From Singulisphaera acidiphila DSM 18658 (GTDB taxonomy: Bacteria; Planctomycetota; Planctomycetia; Isosphaerales; Isosphaeraceae): 64,000 nucleotides of DNA. This document shows, piece by piece, positions 50,035 through 58,928 of this stretch. A model generated the notes under the pieces. It did no database searches and was not told the origin of the DNA. It saw nothing but the letters and a program-made list of their open reading frames with translations. Positions within the stretch are counted from its first letter, which is position 1. The number at the start of each line of letters is the position of its first letter. Made by a program: the position numbers and the translations under genes. The DNA is taken from contig NC_019892.1 in NCBI RefSeq assembly GCF_000242455.2, forward strand, positions 992,001-1,056,000, written 5' to 3'.

Positions 50035-51345
50035 TTATTGGCTGCCATGATTTCGGCCGCTGGTGCGGCGGGCGCGGACACTCTCGGGGTAGAGCGTTTC
50101 TTGGTCCAAGGTTCCGCCAGCGTCGAAGGGAATGGGGGTAAAGGGGGTCTCGAAGCTCAGGCTTGCGTTGGACTCGACCTCATCGGTTAACGGGGCGGTC
50201 ACGTAAAAGGAGGTCAGTTCCAGGGTGTTGGGGATGATGACCATGCGCGCTTCGGCCCGGTCGATCCGCCAGCAGGTGTCGAGGCAGGCGGCGAAGACGT
50301 CGCGGTCGGTGGGCAAGGCGAGCGGGACCCGGGCTCGGGTGAGGAAGTTGCTCGTCATGCTGTTGACCCGCATCGGCGTCGGGTCGAGCGCCTTGACCAG
50401 GCGGTCGGTGGTCAGGTCGGCCAGCCCGATTCCGAGGCCGTTGCCCCGCGTCTCCTCCGAGAGATCCAGGACGGCCAGGCGGGTGACGATGGGGCGCGGC
50501 AGGTCGGGCATCGTCTCGACCCGTTGCCGGCCGATCACGTTGGGGTCGAGGCCGGTCCCGCTGTAGTTCTTGCCCAACTCGCCGACGACCAAAACGTCGA
50601 TCTGGTCGAACGGCAGGCGCGCCATCAGATCACGCGATTCGTCGAGGAGTTGGGGCTCGACCGCGAGTAGTTCCTCGGGTTCGACTGCGACGACGCGGGC
50701 CGTGTGTTCCTCGGCGTTTTCGAGCAGGGCCAGGCCGAGCGCGACGCGCGTCTGCGCCAGCAGGAACGAGCCGACTTCGGGGAGCATCCGCTTGAGGCCG
50801 GGGAGGCCGAGCTTGTGGACTTGCGCAGCCCCTTGCCGCTTGCCCAGGCCGATCGTCAGCATCTTGAGCAGGCCGCTCTCGTACCGGCCCGTGAATGACG
50901 TGTGCGGTTTGATTCGGTTCAGTAGAACGATGCCGTCGGCCTCGAACGCGTTCCGGTCAAAATGGATTGGCAGGCCGAAGCCATCCGTGCCGAGGATGAC
51001 CGTGTCCATTTCGGAGCGGATCGGGCAGCCGAGCGATTTTTCGGTCACGCCGAACTCGGCGAGCAAGGCACGTTGGCCTTCGGCCGTTCCGCCGCCGTGG
51101 CTGCCCATTGCGGCGACGACGAAGGGTTGGAAGCCCAGGTCACGGAGCGTCGCGACCGCCGCGCGGGCGATCTGGTCGATGCCGGCGATCCCCCGGCTGC
51201 CGACGGTCAGGGCGACGGTCCCCCCTGGCGGGATTCGGTCGCTGATCCGGCTCGACCGGATGGCCAGGGCGATGGCGGCGGGGACGTCGGCGACCCTGGG
51301 CTGACGGACAGCCTGGCGGACCCTGGCGATCGGAGGAAGGCTCAT
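50035..51345 (-). CDS. LarA-like (DUF2088) protein, copy 2
   Basis: A 436-residue protein, the same length as the copy at 13813-15123 and similar along its entire length: GSRGIAGIDQIARAAVATLRDLGFQPFVVAAMGSHGG, LPIHFDRNAFEADGIVLLNRIKPHT, MARLPFDQIDVLVVGELGKNYSGTG and the end GTLDQETLYPESVRARR all have near-identical counterparts there. ATG 51345 fits. Family and possible nickel-pincer cofactor use are as for copy 1; a specific substrate cannot be named. It stands alone between a HAD gene and the PEP-CTERM gene. Confidence 0.7.
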   Translation of the reverse strand: MSLPPIARVRQAVRQPRVADVPAAIALAIRSSRISDRIPPGGTVALTVGSRGIAGIDQIARAAVATLRDLGFQPFVVAAMGSHGGGTAEGQRALLAEFGVTEKSLGCPIRSEMDTVILGTDGFGLPIHFDRNAFEADGIVLLNRIKPHTSFTGRYESGLLKMLTIGLGKRQGAAQVHKLGLPGLKRMLPEVGSFLLAQTRVALGLALLENAEEHTARVVAVEPEELLAVEPQLLDESRDLMARLPFDQIDVLVVGELGKNYSGTGLDPNVIGRQRVETMPDLPRPIVTRLAVLDLSEETRGNGLGIGLADLTTDRLVKALDPTPMRVNSMTSNFLTRARVPLALPTDRDVFAACLDTCWRIDRAEARMVIIPNTLELTSFYVTAPLTDEVESNASLSFETPFTPIPFDAGGTLDQETLYPESVRARRTSGRNHGSQ

Positions 51346-51438
51346 CGGTGCAAGCTCATCATGATGGTGAGTTCGAGGAGAGTGGCGGTGCCGAGACCGA
51401 TTCTCCCCTGATTTTAACGCGAGCAAATGCGCACGCCA

Positions 51439-51464
51439 AAGCCCCTCGAGGCGGCGAGGGGCTT
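51439..51464. terminator. Hairpin terminator downstream of PEP-CTERM gene
   Basis: AAGCCCCTCG at 51439-51448 pairs perfectly with 51455-51464, 6-base loop. On the minus strand, downstream of the PEP-CTERM stop at 51524, the stem is followed by TTTGG, a weak U-tract. Confidence 0.6.
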
Positions 51465-51523
51465 CCGGCGAACAGTTGCGGTCGGATTCGGCCCCCACCC
51501 GTAAGGGCCGATTTCGATCGACT

Positions 51524-52321
51524 TCAGGCGAGGGGGGCGCGATTTTTTCGGATGCGGCGAGCCAGGGCGACGGCTCCTGCCATGCCGGCCCAGGCGAGGA
51601 CCGTGGACGGCTCAGGAATCGGGATCGGCTGGATCGTGCCGCCGGTGGCCGCGTAGGCCGAGGTCAGTTGCGACTGCGGATCGATCGGGTTCGAGCCGAG
51701 GATCCCGACGAACTTCTGCGTGAACGGCTGGTCGGACAGGACGACGAAGGTGGCGCTCTTGGCACCGGCCTGAAGCGCGGGTGTGCCCTGGGCCGTATCG
51801 AAGTAGGTGGCCAGCAGCGAGCCACTGGTCGTCTTCGGCAGCCAGTTCAACTGCGAAGGCGAAAGGATTCCCTGACCGGCGGCCGCCACCGGGGCACCGA
51901 TGCCGCCGACTGCGCCGTCCTTGATCGCGTAGGCGTACTTGGTCGAGCCGGTGTTGGTGAAATCCGTTCCGACCGGGGTCGCGTTGAACTTCCAGGACGT
52001 CCCTCGGAGGTCGACCGGCGTGTTGTCCGAGTCGCTGACGTTGTTCAGGGCATACTGATAGGCGTAGGCAAAGAGTCCCTCGGCCACACCCGTTCCCTTG
52101 AACACCTGTGAGTTCACCGTGCCCGACACGGGAGCGTCGGCGTACTTGAACGACGAGGACAGCACCGGGGCGTCATCGATCGGAGTGAACAGACTGTTGA
52201 ACTGGGCCGCCGACATGTCGGCCATGCTGAGCGACTGGATGGCGTCGGCGTGGACGGACGAGGCGGCCAGGCTCAAGGCCAGGCCGGTCGCCAGGGCGAC
52301 GGAGTACATGAGCTTGTTCAT
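51524..52321 (-). CDS. PEP-CTERM sorted extracellular protein
   Basis: A 265-residue exported protein: signal peptide MNKLMYSVALATGLALSLAASSVHA, a beta-rich body, and at the C-terminus PIPEPSTVLAWAGMAGAVALARR followed by a basic tail (RIRKNRAPLA). This tripartite tail (PEP motif, hydrophobic helix, basic end) is the sorting signal cut by exosortase. Exosortase itself is not in the window. The body shows no enzyme motif. A CPBP protease nearby (48521-49216) may belong to the same system. Confidence 0.88.
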   Translation of the reverse strand: MNKLMYSVALATGLALSLAASSVHADAIQSLSMADMSAAQFNSLFTPIDDAPVLSSSFKYADAPVSGTVNSQVFKGTGVAEGLFAYAYQYALNNVSDSDNTPVDLRGTSWKFNATPVGTDFTNTGSTKYAYAIKDGAVGGIGAPVAAAGQGILSPSQLNWLPKTTSGSLLATYFDTAQGTPALQAGAKSATFVVLSDQPFTQKFVGILGSNPIDPQSQLTSAYAATGGTIQPIPIPEPSTVLAWAGMAGAVALARRIRKNRAPLA

Positions 52322-52779
52322 TGCGTTACGATCTTCCAGGGTTGATCAGGAGGGTTCGCCGGACGAACCCAATTCGTGCGAGTTGGTCCATTAACTCGCC
52401 GGCCGGAGAACGTCTCCGGGCGGGCCCCGCGTGCTGCGTTACGACAGCGCACCGAGCACGGCCAAGATCGGTAAGCCAACCCCCCCGGGGCCGACCGACT
52501 GATCTCGGAGCCTTATTCCCTGTCCTGATCGAGTCCTGGTTCCGGCGACCGTCTTGCTTGGCCTTGGCGTCGCAGTCGGTCGCTAAGCGGGTCGATCAGT
52601 CGCGCTGGCGGACGCTTGGGAAATCGGCTCGAATTGTGAGCACCACCGGGATTGAGACACCAGTCTCCTCCCGAGGCGGCGTGAGGGTATCAGCCCTCTT
52701 CAAAACGGTCAACACGACTTTTCCAAACATTCCCCTGCGTGTGTGGGCTCCACCGATGGCCCCTTGCTTTTCCGGGGAT
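52322..52779. other. Intergenic region upstream of PEP-CTERM gene
   Basis: About 460 bases. A 7-bp hairpin CCGGAGA-ACG-TCTCCGG at 52403-52419 sits about 80 bases upstream of the PEP-CTERM start and would be in its leader. An open frame on the plus strand across this region has no family features and is not called. Confidence 0.4.
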
Positions 52780-53097
52780 TTATCGTTTCTGACCTCTCAT
52801 AAAGTCTCCCAAACGGCTCTGGGCAACTTCCCATTCTCCCTCTTTTGCCTTAACGATGATGGCCCCCAAAGCGCTGCCGGCTGCTTCGGAAAGCGTTCCC
52901 TTCGTTTGAAGGCCACGGAGTTCCTCGTCGCACTGGCTGAGGAGCTTCGGATCGCGCAGCGAGACCGCCGTGTAGAGGGCATCGACGGCCTTGAATGAGG
53001 TCCGGTCTTCGCCGATCTGGGGTGGCCGACCGCAGCCGATGCAGGCCAACACCAACAAGGAGGCAAGCCGTCGAACAAGGGGTGAGCGGTTCATCAT
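52780..53097 (-). CDS. Small lipoprotein downstream of DUF1559
   Basis: A 105-residue lipoprotein from ATG 53097 (or 53094). The hydrophobic signal ends in VLAC/CIGC, giving a lipidated Cys near residue 18-21. The mature part (VDALYTAVSLRDPKLLSQCDEELRGLQTKGTLSEAAGSALGAIIVKAKEGEWEVAQSRLGDFM) looks helical and amphipathic. It lies 127 bases downstream of a DUF1559 gene on the same strand, the third such pairing in the window. Function unknown. Confidence 0.7.
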   Translation of the reverse strand: MMNRSPLVRRLASLLVLACIGCGRPPQIGEDRTSFKAVDALYTAVSLRDPKLLSQCDEELRGLQTKGTLSEAAGSALGAIIVKAKEGEWEVAQSRLGDFMRGQKR

Positions 53098-53224
53098 CGC
53101 GGGGTTCCGAATCAAAACAAAAGCAAAAAGGAGTGGCACGAACGACGCAATGGTTTTCAACGGGTTGTTTGGGAGGGGGCGGGTTAACTTCCCGAGGTGG
53201 TTCCCGCCCGTTCCGACGCGACGA

Positions 53225-54307
53225 TCAGTAGTCGCCGCTGAATACTTCGCCGCCGTTCCGGGTGGAGAGGCCGACCCAGGTTCTCGGATAGATCGTCTCC
53301 TTGGCGAATCGGACCGAGCCGTCGCCCATCAGGACGTTGCAGCCGCCGACGTGGTCGGCGTACATCTCGTCGGTATGGCCGAACGGGTGGTTCGGGGCGT
53401 GGATGACCACTTGCGGGTGGTCGTGGACGTCGGGTCCGCTGTGGGCCCCGACGAGGTCGCCGCCGCTATTCGGATCCGACGGCCAGCCTGGCTTGGGGGG
53501 AACGCAGGCGAACGGAACGACCCCTACCCAGGTGGCGTCCGCCAGTCGCGATGTCCGCTCACCGAGGAAAATGGTGTTGGACAGGCCGTCCGACACTGAG
53601 GCGACCCGCGTCCTCGAATTGCGGTAGAAGGGACCGTCGATGGCCGCCCCGGCGGTCCCTGGGACCGGCTCGACGATGTCGAAATCCGAGGAGTAGTCCG
53701 GGCTGCGTCCCCAAGGTTGGTTGATCCCGGCGTTGGTGACGTAGTGGCTGTGGGCGAATGTGATCGTCGGTGAGAACGGACCCGCGTCGTCCGGGGCCTG
53801 TGCGTCGCCGTTGGAGTATTTGTGCAGCGCGAATCCGTCACTCGGCCCGGCGGAGGAGGGGCAAATGAACGCGGCCACCTTGGTGCGGGCCGACGTGCTG
53901 TTGTCCGGCGCCCAGCACGGCAGGTTCGTATTGAAGCTGGAGTAGAGGGGCGATTGCTCCATGTACGGCAGGATCAGGGTCCCCCAGGCAAAGCCCGGAA
54001 GCGTGTTGACGTTCCCATCCGGATAGCTCACCCCAAACGCCGACCCGACCGCCTTGGGATCCCCGACGTAGGCGGGCGGAAAAACCCCCAGCGCTGACTC
54101 GTAGTTCTGCAAGGCCAGTCCCATCTGCTTCAGGTTGTTGATGCACTGCGCCCGCCGCGCTGCCTCCCGCGCGGCCTGGACGGCGGGCAGCAGCAAAGCA
54201 ATCAAGACGGCGATGATCGCGATCACCACCAACAGCTCAATTAAGGTGAAACCACGACGTTTTCCCGTCGCCGACTCACCGTCCTCACTTCGGTTTTGGT
54301 TCGACAT
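53225..54307 (-). CDS. DUF1559 pseudopilin-like protein
   Basis: A 360-residue protein from ATG 54307 (AAGGAAA upstream). After an 18-residue polar leader comes [12 protein letters not shown] and the full helix to [11 protein letters not shown]. The C-terminal signature is H-VGGCNVLMG-DGS. The leader is longer and more acidic than in the other copies here (SEDGESATGK). A small lipoprotein gene follows downstream on the same strand. Confidence 0.93.
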   Translation of the reverse strand: MSNQNRSEDGESATGKRRGFTLIELLVVIAIIAVLIALLLPAVQAAREAARRAQCINNLKQMGLALQNYESALGVFPPAYVGDPKAVGSAFGVSYPDGNVNTLPGFAWGTLILPYMEQSPLYSSFNTNLPCWAPDNSTSARTKVAAFICPSSAGPSDGFALHKYSNGDAQAPDDAGPFSPTITFAHSHYVTNAGINQPWGRSPDYSSDFDIVEPVPGTAGAAIDGPFYRNSRTRVASVSDGLSNTIFLGERTSRLADATWVGVVPFACVPPKPGWPSDPNSGGDLVGAHSGPDVHDHPQVVIHAPNHPFGHTDEMYADHVGGCNVLMGDGSVRFAKETIYPRTWVGLSTRNGGEVFSGDY

Positions 54308-54613
54308 AATGAGATTTCCTTGCTCATAAATGGTGGTAGTCGATTTTCCGAAAATGCAACTCAATGGGATCGTAATTGAATTTTTGCGATTTGCAATACA
54401 TGTTTTTGGTCAGCCAAAATATTGTGTGAGAAAGGGGGCGACCTCGAGCGGATTTACCGCGTGCCGCTCAGTCAAAGGAGTGGTTGTGGGGGCCGTCAGC
54501 GGACCCTGGTTTTCTGGTCTTGGCATTGGGGATCGAGGGCGGACCTCAGCCACCCATCGATCAATGGGGCACTCAAAGGGGACCGCTATTTCTTTAGGAG
54601 AGGGGAATCTGGT
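54308..54613. other. Intergenic region upstream of DUF1559 gene
   Basis: About 300 bases between the 5' end of the DUF1559 gene and the 3' end of the DedA gene, both minus strand. It is expected to carry the DUF1559 promoter. I see no gene or terminator with a clear U-tract. Confidence 0.35.
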
Positions 54614-55582
54614 TTATCGAGGATGGGATTCGAGCGACCGGGAGCGGTTCGGGTCGACGGGGTGGGAGATCTCTTGGTCTTGGGGATGGGGGGCTGGCTC
54701 AAGGTTCGGTTGAGTGGCGATGACGATCGGTTCGGCGGGGTCGGGGATGGCGGCGGAAGGCAGTGTTTTCGGGGGCGTTTCCTGGGCGACGGGCGGGGAG
54801 GCGACCACGATTTCGGGAGTGGGGATTGGCGCGAGGGGGCCGACGGGGGTGTCCGATGTTTTCGGGGGGGCGTGGAGGTCGTCGAGGGGGAGAGGGGCGT
54901 CGTCCGCGACGAGGACGGGAGGACCGACGCGCAGCCCGGCCCGGAGCCGTCCTTTGTGGAACCGGTGGAGTAACCAGAAGGCCAGCACCAGTGCCACGAT
55001 CGCCATCAGCCAGTGTTTCAACTGGTCGAAACTGCCTTCGATCTGGTGAGCGAAGACGTAGCCCAGCCCGAACATCAGGAGGGTGCTCAGGGAGGCCGCC
55101 AGCACGTCGGTCAGGAACAGTTTCAGGACCGGAAGCTGGAGAATGCCGGCTGTGAGATAGGCGGCGGTCCGAAACCCAACGGCGAACCGGCCGAGGATCA
55201 GGATTTTGAAGCCGTGGCGATGGAAGTAACCCTTGATCTGGGTCTCACGCTCCAACGTCAGGAGCTTGCGGGTCATCGGCAGGCTGAGGACTTTGTCCCC
55301 GTAGTAGTAGCCGATGAAATAGACGATGAAATCGCCGAGCAGGACGCCGACGAAGCACGCCGTGAGGGCGAACGGCCACCACATCCGCTGGCTCTTGGAG
55401 AGGACCGCGGCCAGGATGATCGGCGCTTCCTCGGGGACCGGAAGCCCCAGGCCGCCTAGTACGAGCAGTAACGCGATTCCCAAGTATCCGAGTTTTGCGA
55501 TCAGTGCTTCCGTCAATCGCCGCTCCCTGCCGCACGTTCGCACGCGTGCCTCGCTCAACCCCATCGAAAGAAGTGGTATCAT
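54614..55582 (-). CDS. DedA family membrane protein with proline-rich cytoplasmic tail
   Basis: A 322-residue protein from ATG 55582 with GGAAGG five bases upstream. The DedA domain (residues ~25-210) carries GLGLPVPEEAPIILAA, LGDFIVYFIGYYYG and the RFAVGFRTAAYLTAG block with the functionally important Arg residues. DedA proteins are lipid (undecaprenyl-phosphate/phosphatidylethanolamine) scramblases or flippases and need the membrane potential. The last ~100 residues are a Pro/Ala-rich disordered tail not usual in the family. Alternative starts at 55564 are possible. Confidence 0.88.
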   Translation of the reverse strand: MIPLLSMGLSEARVRTCGRERRLTEALIAKLGYLGIALLLVLGGLGLPVPEEAPIILAAVLSKSQRMWWPFALTACFVGVLLGDFIVYFIGYYYGDKVLSLPMTRKLLTLERETQIKGYFHRHGFKILILGRFAVGFRTAAYLTAGILQLPVLKLFLTDVLAASLSTLLMFGLGYVFAHQIEGSFDQLKHWLMAIVALVLAFWLLHRFHKGRLRAGLRVGPPVLVADDAPLPLDDLHAPPKTSDTPVGPLAPIPTPEIVVASPPVAQETPPKTLPSAAIPDPAEPIVIATQPNLEPAPHPQDQEISHPVDPNRSRSLESHPR

Positions 55583-55828
55583 AACGCCTTCCGGTCGTCG
55601 AGAGGCGCACCCATCGCCTCACTCGTTCTCGATTCCTGCCGGCTCGGGATTGGTTCGAGTCCGTCTTGACCGGATTGCCGTTGGCGGATAGCCTCCGCGC
55701 AGAGTCCCAAGGAAGGGCTGTTGCCGACCCCATCGCCGACGCACCCAAATCAGGACCGGGCGCCCGTTCGACTCGGGGCGTCCTCTTGTCGATTGCCGAG
55801 CCGTCTTCTCAAGGAGGAGAAGCCCCAA

Positions 55829-57424
55829 ATGTTGTCGAACAACCGCCGGGCTGCCGCCCGCCGCCGCGCCTGGGGGCGTGGTCCGATCATACTCCGCTTC
55901 GAACCGCTCGAGGGCCGGCAACTGCTCGCGGCGAATCCCTTGCCCGACCTGGTGGGTGCCGCGTTGGATACCTCGGCGCACACGCTCGACTGGGGCGACA
56001 AGTTCCACGCGACCGGGGTCATCAAGAACCAGGGCAATGGTGCCCAGACCGGTCAGATCCCGCTGGCGATCTACGCGTCGACGACCCCGGTTCCCGGTCC
56101 GGGCTCGGTCCTGCTCGGGACGACGACCGTTCCCGGCGACCTCAATCCCGGTGCGATCACGAACTTTGATCAGATCGTCAGCCTGCCCCCGACCGCGATC
56201 CCGGGTTTTTCAGGGCAGCCGATCTACATCACCTCGCGGATCGATCCCCAAAATACCATCCCCGAGAGCAACGATAACAACAACTTCGCGGTCGGCCAGG
56301 GTTTCGACACGGTCAAGGTCACGATCGCCCAGAAGGTGCCTTCGAGCCTGATCGGCTCGTCGCTCGGGGTCTACCCCGACCAGGCGGCCTGGGGGCAACA
56401 GGTCAGCGTGACCGCGCAGATCCGCAACAACGCCGCGGGCGATGCGCCTCCCACCCGTGCTCAGGTCATCCTGACACCGACGACCGTGAATCCAGGCAAT
56501 GGGTCGGACGTAACGATCGGCTACCTCGACGTTCCCGCCATCCCAGCCTATCAGACGGTCAATGTGGTGGGGACGATCACCCTGCCGGCCGCTCCTGTCA
56601 CGGCCATGGCGGGCAATACGCAGTTCTATCTGTCGGTGCTCCAGGACGCCGACTTCATCACCAACCCGCTCTTCCCCCATGTCCCCACCCAGGGGCTCGG
56701 GTACGACGTCACGCAGATCGGCATCACGGGTGGGCCGACCGCCGCGGAACTGGCCAAGCTTCCCAAGGCCGACCTCGCCGCGTCGGGCGTCGTTGCGCCG
56801 TCGCAGCCGATCGCCTGGGGTCAGAATTTCCAGGTCACGACCACGGTCCAGAACCTCGGGCGGGCCGACGCCGGACCGTTCCACGTCAAATTCGTTCTGA
56901 CGGGAGCCAACGGATCGCTCGACCATGCCATCTACCTGGGCGATGCGGCGATCGACGGCCTGAAGTCCGGCTATAATCAACAGATCATCCAGACGCTCAA
57001 CCTGCCGAACCGGCTTCCCAGCGGGCTCACCCTCAACAGCGTTGGGGTCGGGAAGATCGCGGTCCTGATCGACCAGGATTATGCGGTTGACGAGGCCTTG
57101 AAGTCGAATAACGTCTCCCTGTCGAATCCGGTGACTTTGCGGGTTCTGGGGACAGATGGCAGGAGCACGGTACCGACCACTCCCACCGGGACGAGCTTGG
57201 GCCAACCGCAGACCGCGGGAACCCTCACGAACGGGAAACCGCTCACCAAGGCGCAGGCCAGAGTTCAGGCTCGGATGCAGGCGCGAGCCCAGGCCAGGGC
57301 CGAGGGCAAGCTCCATCGCCGCCCTCCTGTCCCGCAGAACAAATCCCTGGTCGATAAAATCGAGCACAACCTCAAAGTCTTCCCAGGCAAAGTCAAGGAC
57401 TTCGTGAAGGATCTTTTCGACTGA
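55829..57424 (+). CDS. Secreted CARDB-repeat protein with planctomycetal LEPR-XLL-type N-terminus
   Basis: A 531-residue protein from ATG 55829 behind AAGGAGGAGA. Residues ~20-32 read RFEPLEGRQLLA, the LEPR-XLL-type motif found near the N-terminus of large exported proteins of planctomycetes. Three CARDB-like beta domains follow (PDLVGAALDTSAHTLDWGDKFHATGVIKNQG; AWGQQVSVTAQIRNN; ADLAASGVVAPSQPIAWGQNFQVTTTVQNLG), each ending with the acidic loop ESNDNNNF or DEALKSNNV. A Gln/Arg/Ala-rich basic linker and an amphipathic helix end the protein. Likely cell-surface adhesion or structural; inference. Confidence 0.85.
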   Translation: MLSNNRRAAARRRAWGRGPIILRFEPLEGRQLLAANPLPDLVGAALDTSAHTLDWGDKFHATGVIKNQGNGAQTGQIPLAIYASTTPVPGPGSVLLGTTTVPGDLNPGAITNFDQIVSLPPTAIPGFSGQPIYITSRIDPQNTIPESNDNNNFAVGQGFDTVKVTIAQKVPSSLIGSSLGVYPDQAAWGQQVSVTAQIRNNAAGDAPPTRAQVILTPTTVNPGNGSDVTIGYLDVPAIPAYQTVNVVGTITLPAAPVTAMAGNTQFYLSVLQDADFITNPLFPHVPTQGLGYDVTQIGITGGPTAAELAKLPKADLAASGVVAPSQPIAWGQNFQVTTTVQNLGRADAGPFHVKFVLTGANGSLDHAIYLGDAAIDGLKSGYNQQIIQTLNLPNRLPSGLTLNSVGVGKIAVLIDQDYAVDEALKSNNVSLSNPVTLRVLGTDGRSTVPTTPTGTSLGQPQTAGTLTNGKPLTKAQARVQARMQARAQARAEGKLHRRPPVPQNKSLVDKIEHNLKVFPGKVKDFVKDLFD

Positions 57425-57742
57425 TGATCGGTCGAAGACATGCCGTTTTGCCAACCCTTCTCGCGGGAGGTTTCGACTCTCCCGCGATGCCTTTTGGGAA
57501 CATCGGCTTCACGCGTAACCGTTAGAATCCGGGCAGGTTCTGGCAGCTTGCCCAGTTTCGGGCTCTCTGAAAAAAAACTTGAGACAAAATCCAAATTAAC
57601 TGCGGGATTTATTGAAGAGCGGCAATTCGCTGGCTATGCTTGGGCAGACCGAACGGGTCTTCTGCCATCGAGATGAGCCGCACCGGTCGATTGACGGGAT
57701 GGACGCCATCTTGCCTGCTTGCCACCGAGGAGCACCTCGACG
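57425..57742. other. Intergenic region between CARDB gene and hydrolase
   Basis: About 320 bases holding the hairpin at 57461-57487 and an A/T-rich stretch near 57560-57620 that may include the promoter of the hydrolase gene. No gene is supported. Confidence 0.35.
57461..57487. terminator. Hairpin downstream of CARDB gene
   Basis: TCGCGGGAG at 57461-57469 pairs perfectly with 57479-57487 (9 bp, 9-base loop), followed by TGCCTTTTGG. It lies 37 bases after the CARDB stop; the U-tract is weak. Confidence 0.5.
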
Positions 57743-58522
57743 ATGTCCAGCGACCGGTTGAACGCCCCCTTCCACGAGACGACGACCGGGACGGGATCGC
57801 TCGAGGAAGCGCGTTTCGTTCCCCAGCGTTATGAGCCCAACTATCCCTATCCTCTGCTTGTGCTTCTCCATGCCCGGGGGGGGGACGAGCAGCAGATGGT
57901 GCGGTCGATGCCGGCGCTGAGCTGGCGAAACTATGTGGGGCTGAGCTTGCGGGGGCCTGAGCCGGCGATCAAGCGAGGACGTGCGGACGGATTTAGCTGG
58001 GGCGCGGAGTTTGCCCGCCCCGATCGTCGCGTGCCGCGTCCCTTTGCCTCGCTCTCGGAAGCAGACATCGTTCGCCAACGACTGATCGAGGGCGCTCCCG
58101 ACGCGATCGATTCGCTGGAAGACGGCCTGTTTTCGTCGATCCGTCAGACCCGTCGTGCCTTGCACGTTCACTCCGAGCGCATCTTTCTGGTGGGTTGCGG
58201 AGAAGGGGCGGCCGTCGCCTATCGGATCGCCTTGAGCTACCCCGAGCGGTTCGCGGGTGTGGTGGCGATCAACGGCTGGCTCCCGGGTGGCTTCCGCCCC
58301 TTGGCTCGGCTCAAGGCCTGTCGTGACCTGCGGATCTTGGTGGTCCATGGTGAATGGAACGCCCGGGTTCCGGTCCAGTCCGCCCGCCGCGATGTCCGCG
58401 TCCTCCGCGCGGGGGGGCTCCGGGTTGCATTCCAGTCCTACCCCTGTGCCCACCGTCTGACCTCGCCGATGCTTGCGGACGTGGATACCTGGCTCATCAA
58501 TCACTGCACCAACGAAGAGTGA
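57743..58522 (+). CDS. Alpha/beta hydrolase-like protein lacking the canonical serine nucleophile
   Basis: A 259-residue protein of the phospholipase/carboxylesterase-type alpha/beta fold: YPLLVLLHARGGDE at the oxyanion strand, SERIFLVGCGEGAAVAYRIALSYPERFAG at the nucleophile elbow, ILVVHGEWNARVPVQSARR and a final CAHRLTS with the expected histidine. At the elbow GxSxG reads G151-C-G-E-G155, so the nucleophile position is glycine. The protein may be non-catalytic or use another residue. ATG 57743 has GAGGAG upstream. No signal peptide. Confidence 0.8.
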   Translation: MSSDRLNAPFHETTTGTGSLEEARFVPQRYEPNYPYPLLVLLHARGGDEQQMVRSMPALSWRNYVGLSLRGPEPAIKRGRADGFSWGAEFARPDRRVPRPFASLSEADIVRQRLIEGAPDAIDSLEDGLFSSIRQTRRALHVHSERIFLVGCGEGAAVAYRIALSYPERFAGVVAINGWLPGGFRPLARLKACRDLRILVVHGEWNARVPVQSARRDVRVLRAGGLRVAFQSYPCAHRLTSPMLADVDTWLINHCTNEE

Positions 58523-58928
58523 GCCTCCGCTTCGCATTCTGCGGGCCGCCGCACGACTTCACTTGTCGGGTCGTTGCGGCCCACTCCGCATGTTCGTCGC
58601 CGAGAGACTCGCTGATCGCTCGCCCCCCTGCCCTTCTGAGGCGGGCGCTGGTGGGCTATTGCCCACCCCGCACGACCTTCGCTTTCTTTTGCGAAGCGTT
58701 CTGCTTCGTCAAACTCATTCTCGTTATCCCCCTTTTTGGCGTTGACTTGATACAATTCACGTCATTCCTAAGGGAAGGACGACCAGTCCGTTCTTCTCTT
58801 ATGTAAGCGGGGCGTCGATATGCCCTCTTCATCTCACGACAGATCACTCTCGTAAGGGATGATGTTGTTGAATCCAGCTTGCGTGGTCGGTGCGCGATCA
58901 TGTCTTGACTGTCGCGGAGTCACCTGGG
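58523..58928. other. Intergenic region with small hairpins
   Basis: About 400 bases. A 7-bp hairpin GGTGGGC/GCCCACC lies at 58650-58667. Open frames crossing the region lack recognisable features. No RNA gene was identified. Confidence 0.35.

Noticed and set aside
52321..52998. 225-codon open frame on the plus strand
   Set aside because: Covers an intergenic leader and the antisense of a lipoprotein gene; no ribosome binding site or family similarity.
55640..55680. tRNA T-arm-like sequence (GGTTCGAGTCC)
   Set aside because: The flanking bases do not pair as a T stem, and there is no acceptor, D or anticodon arm.
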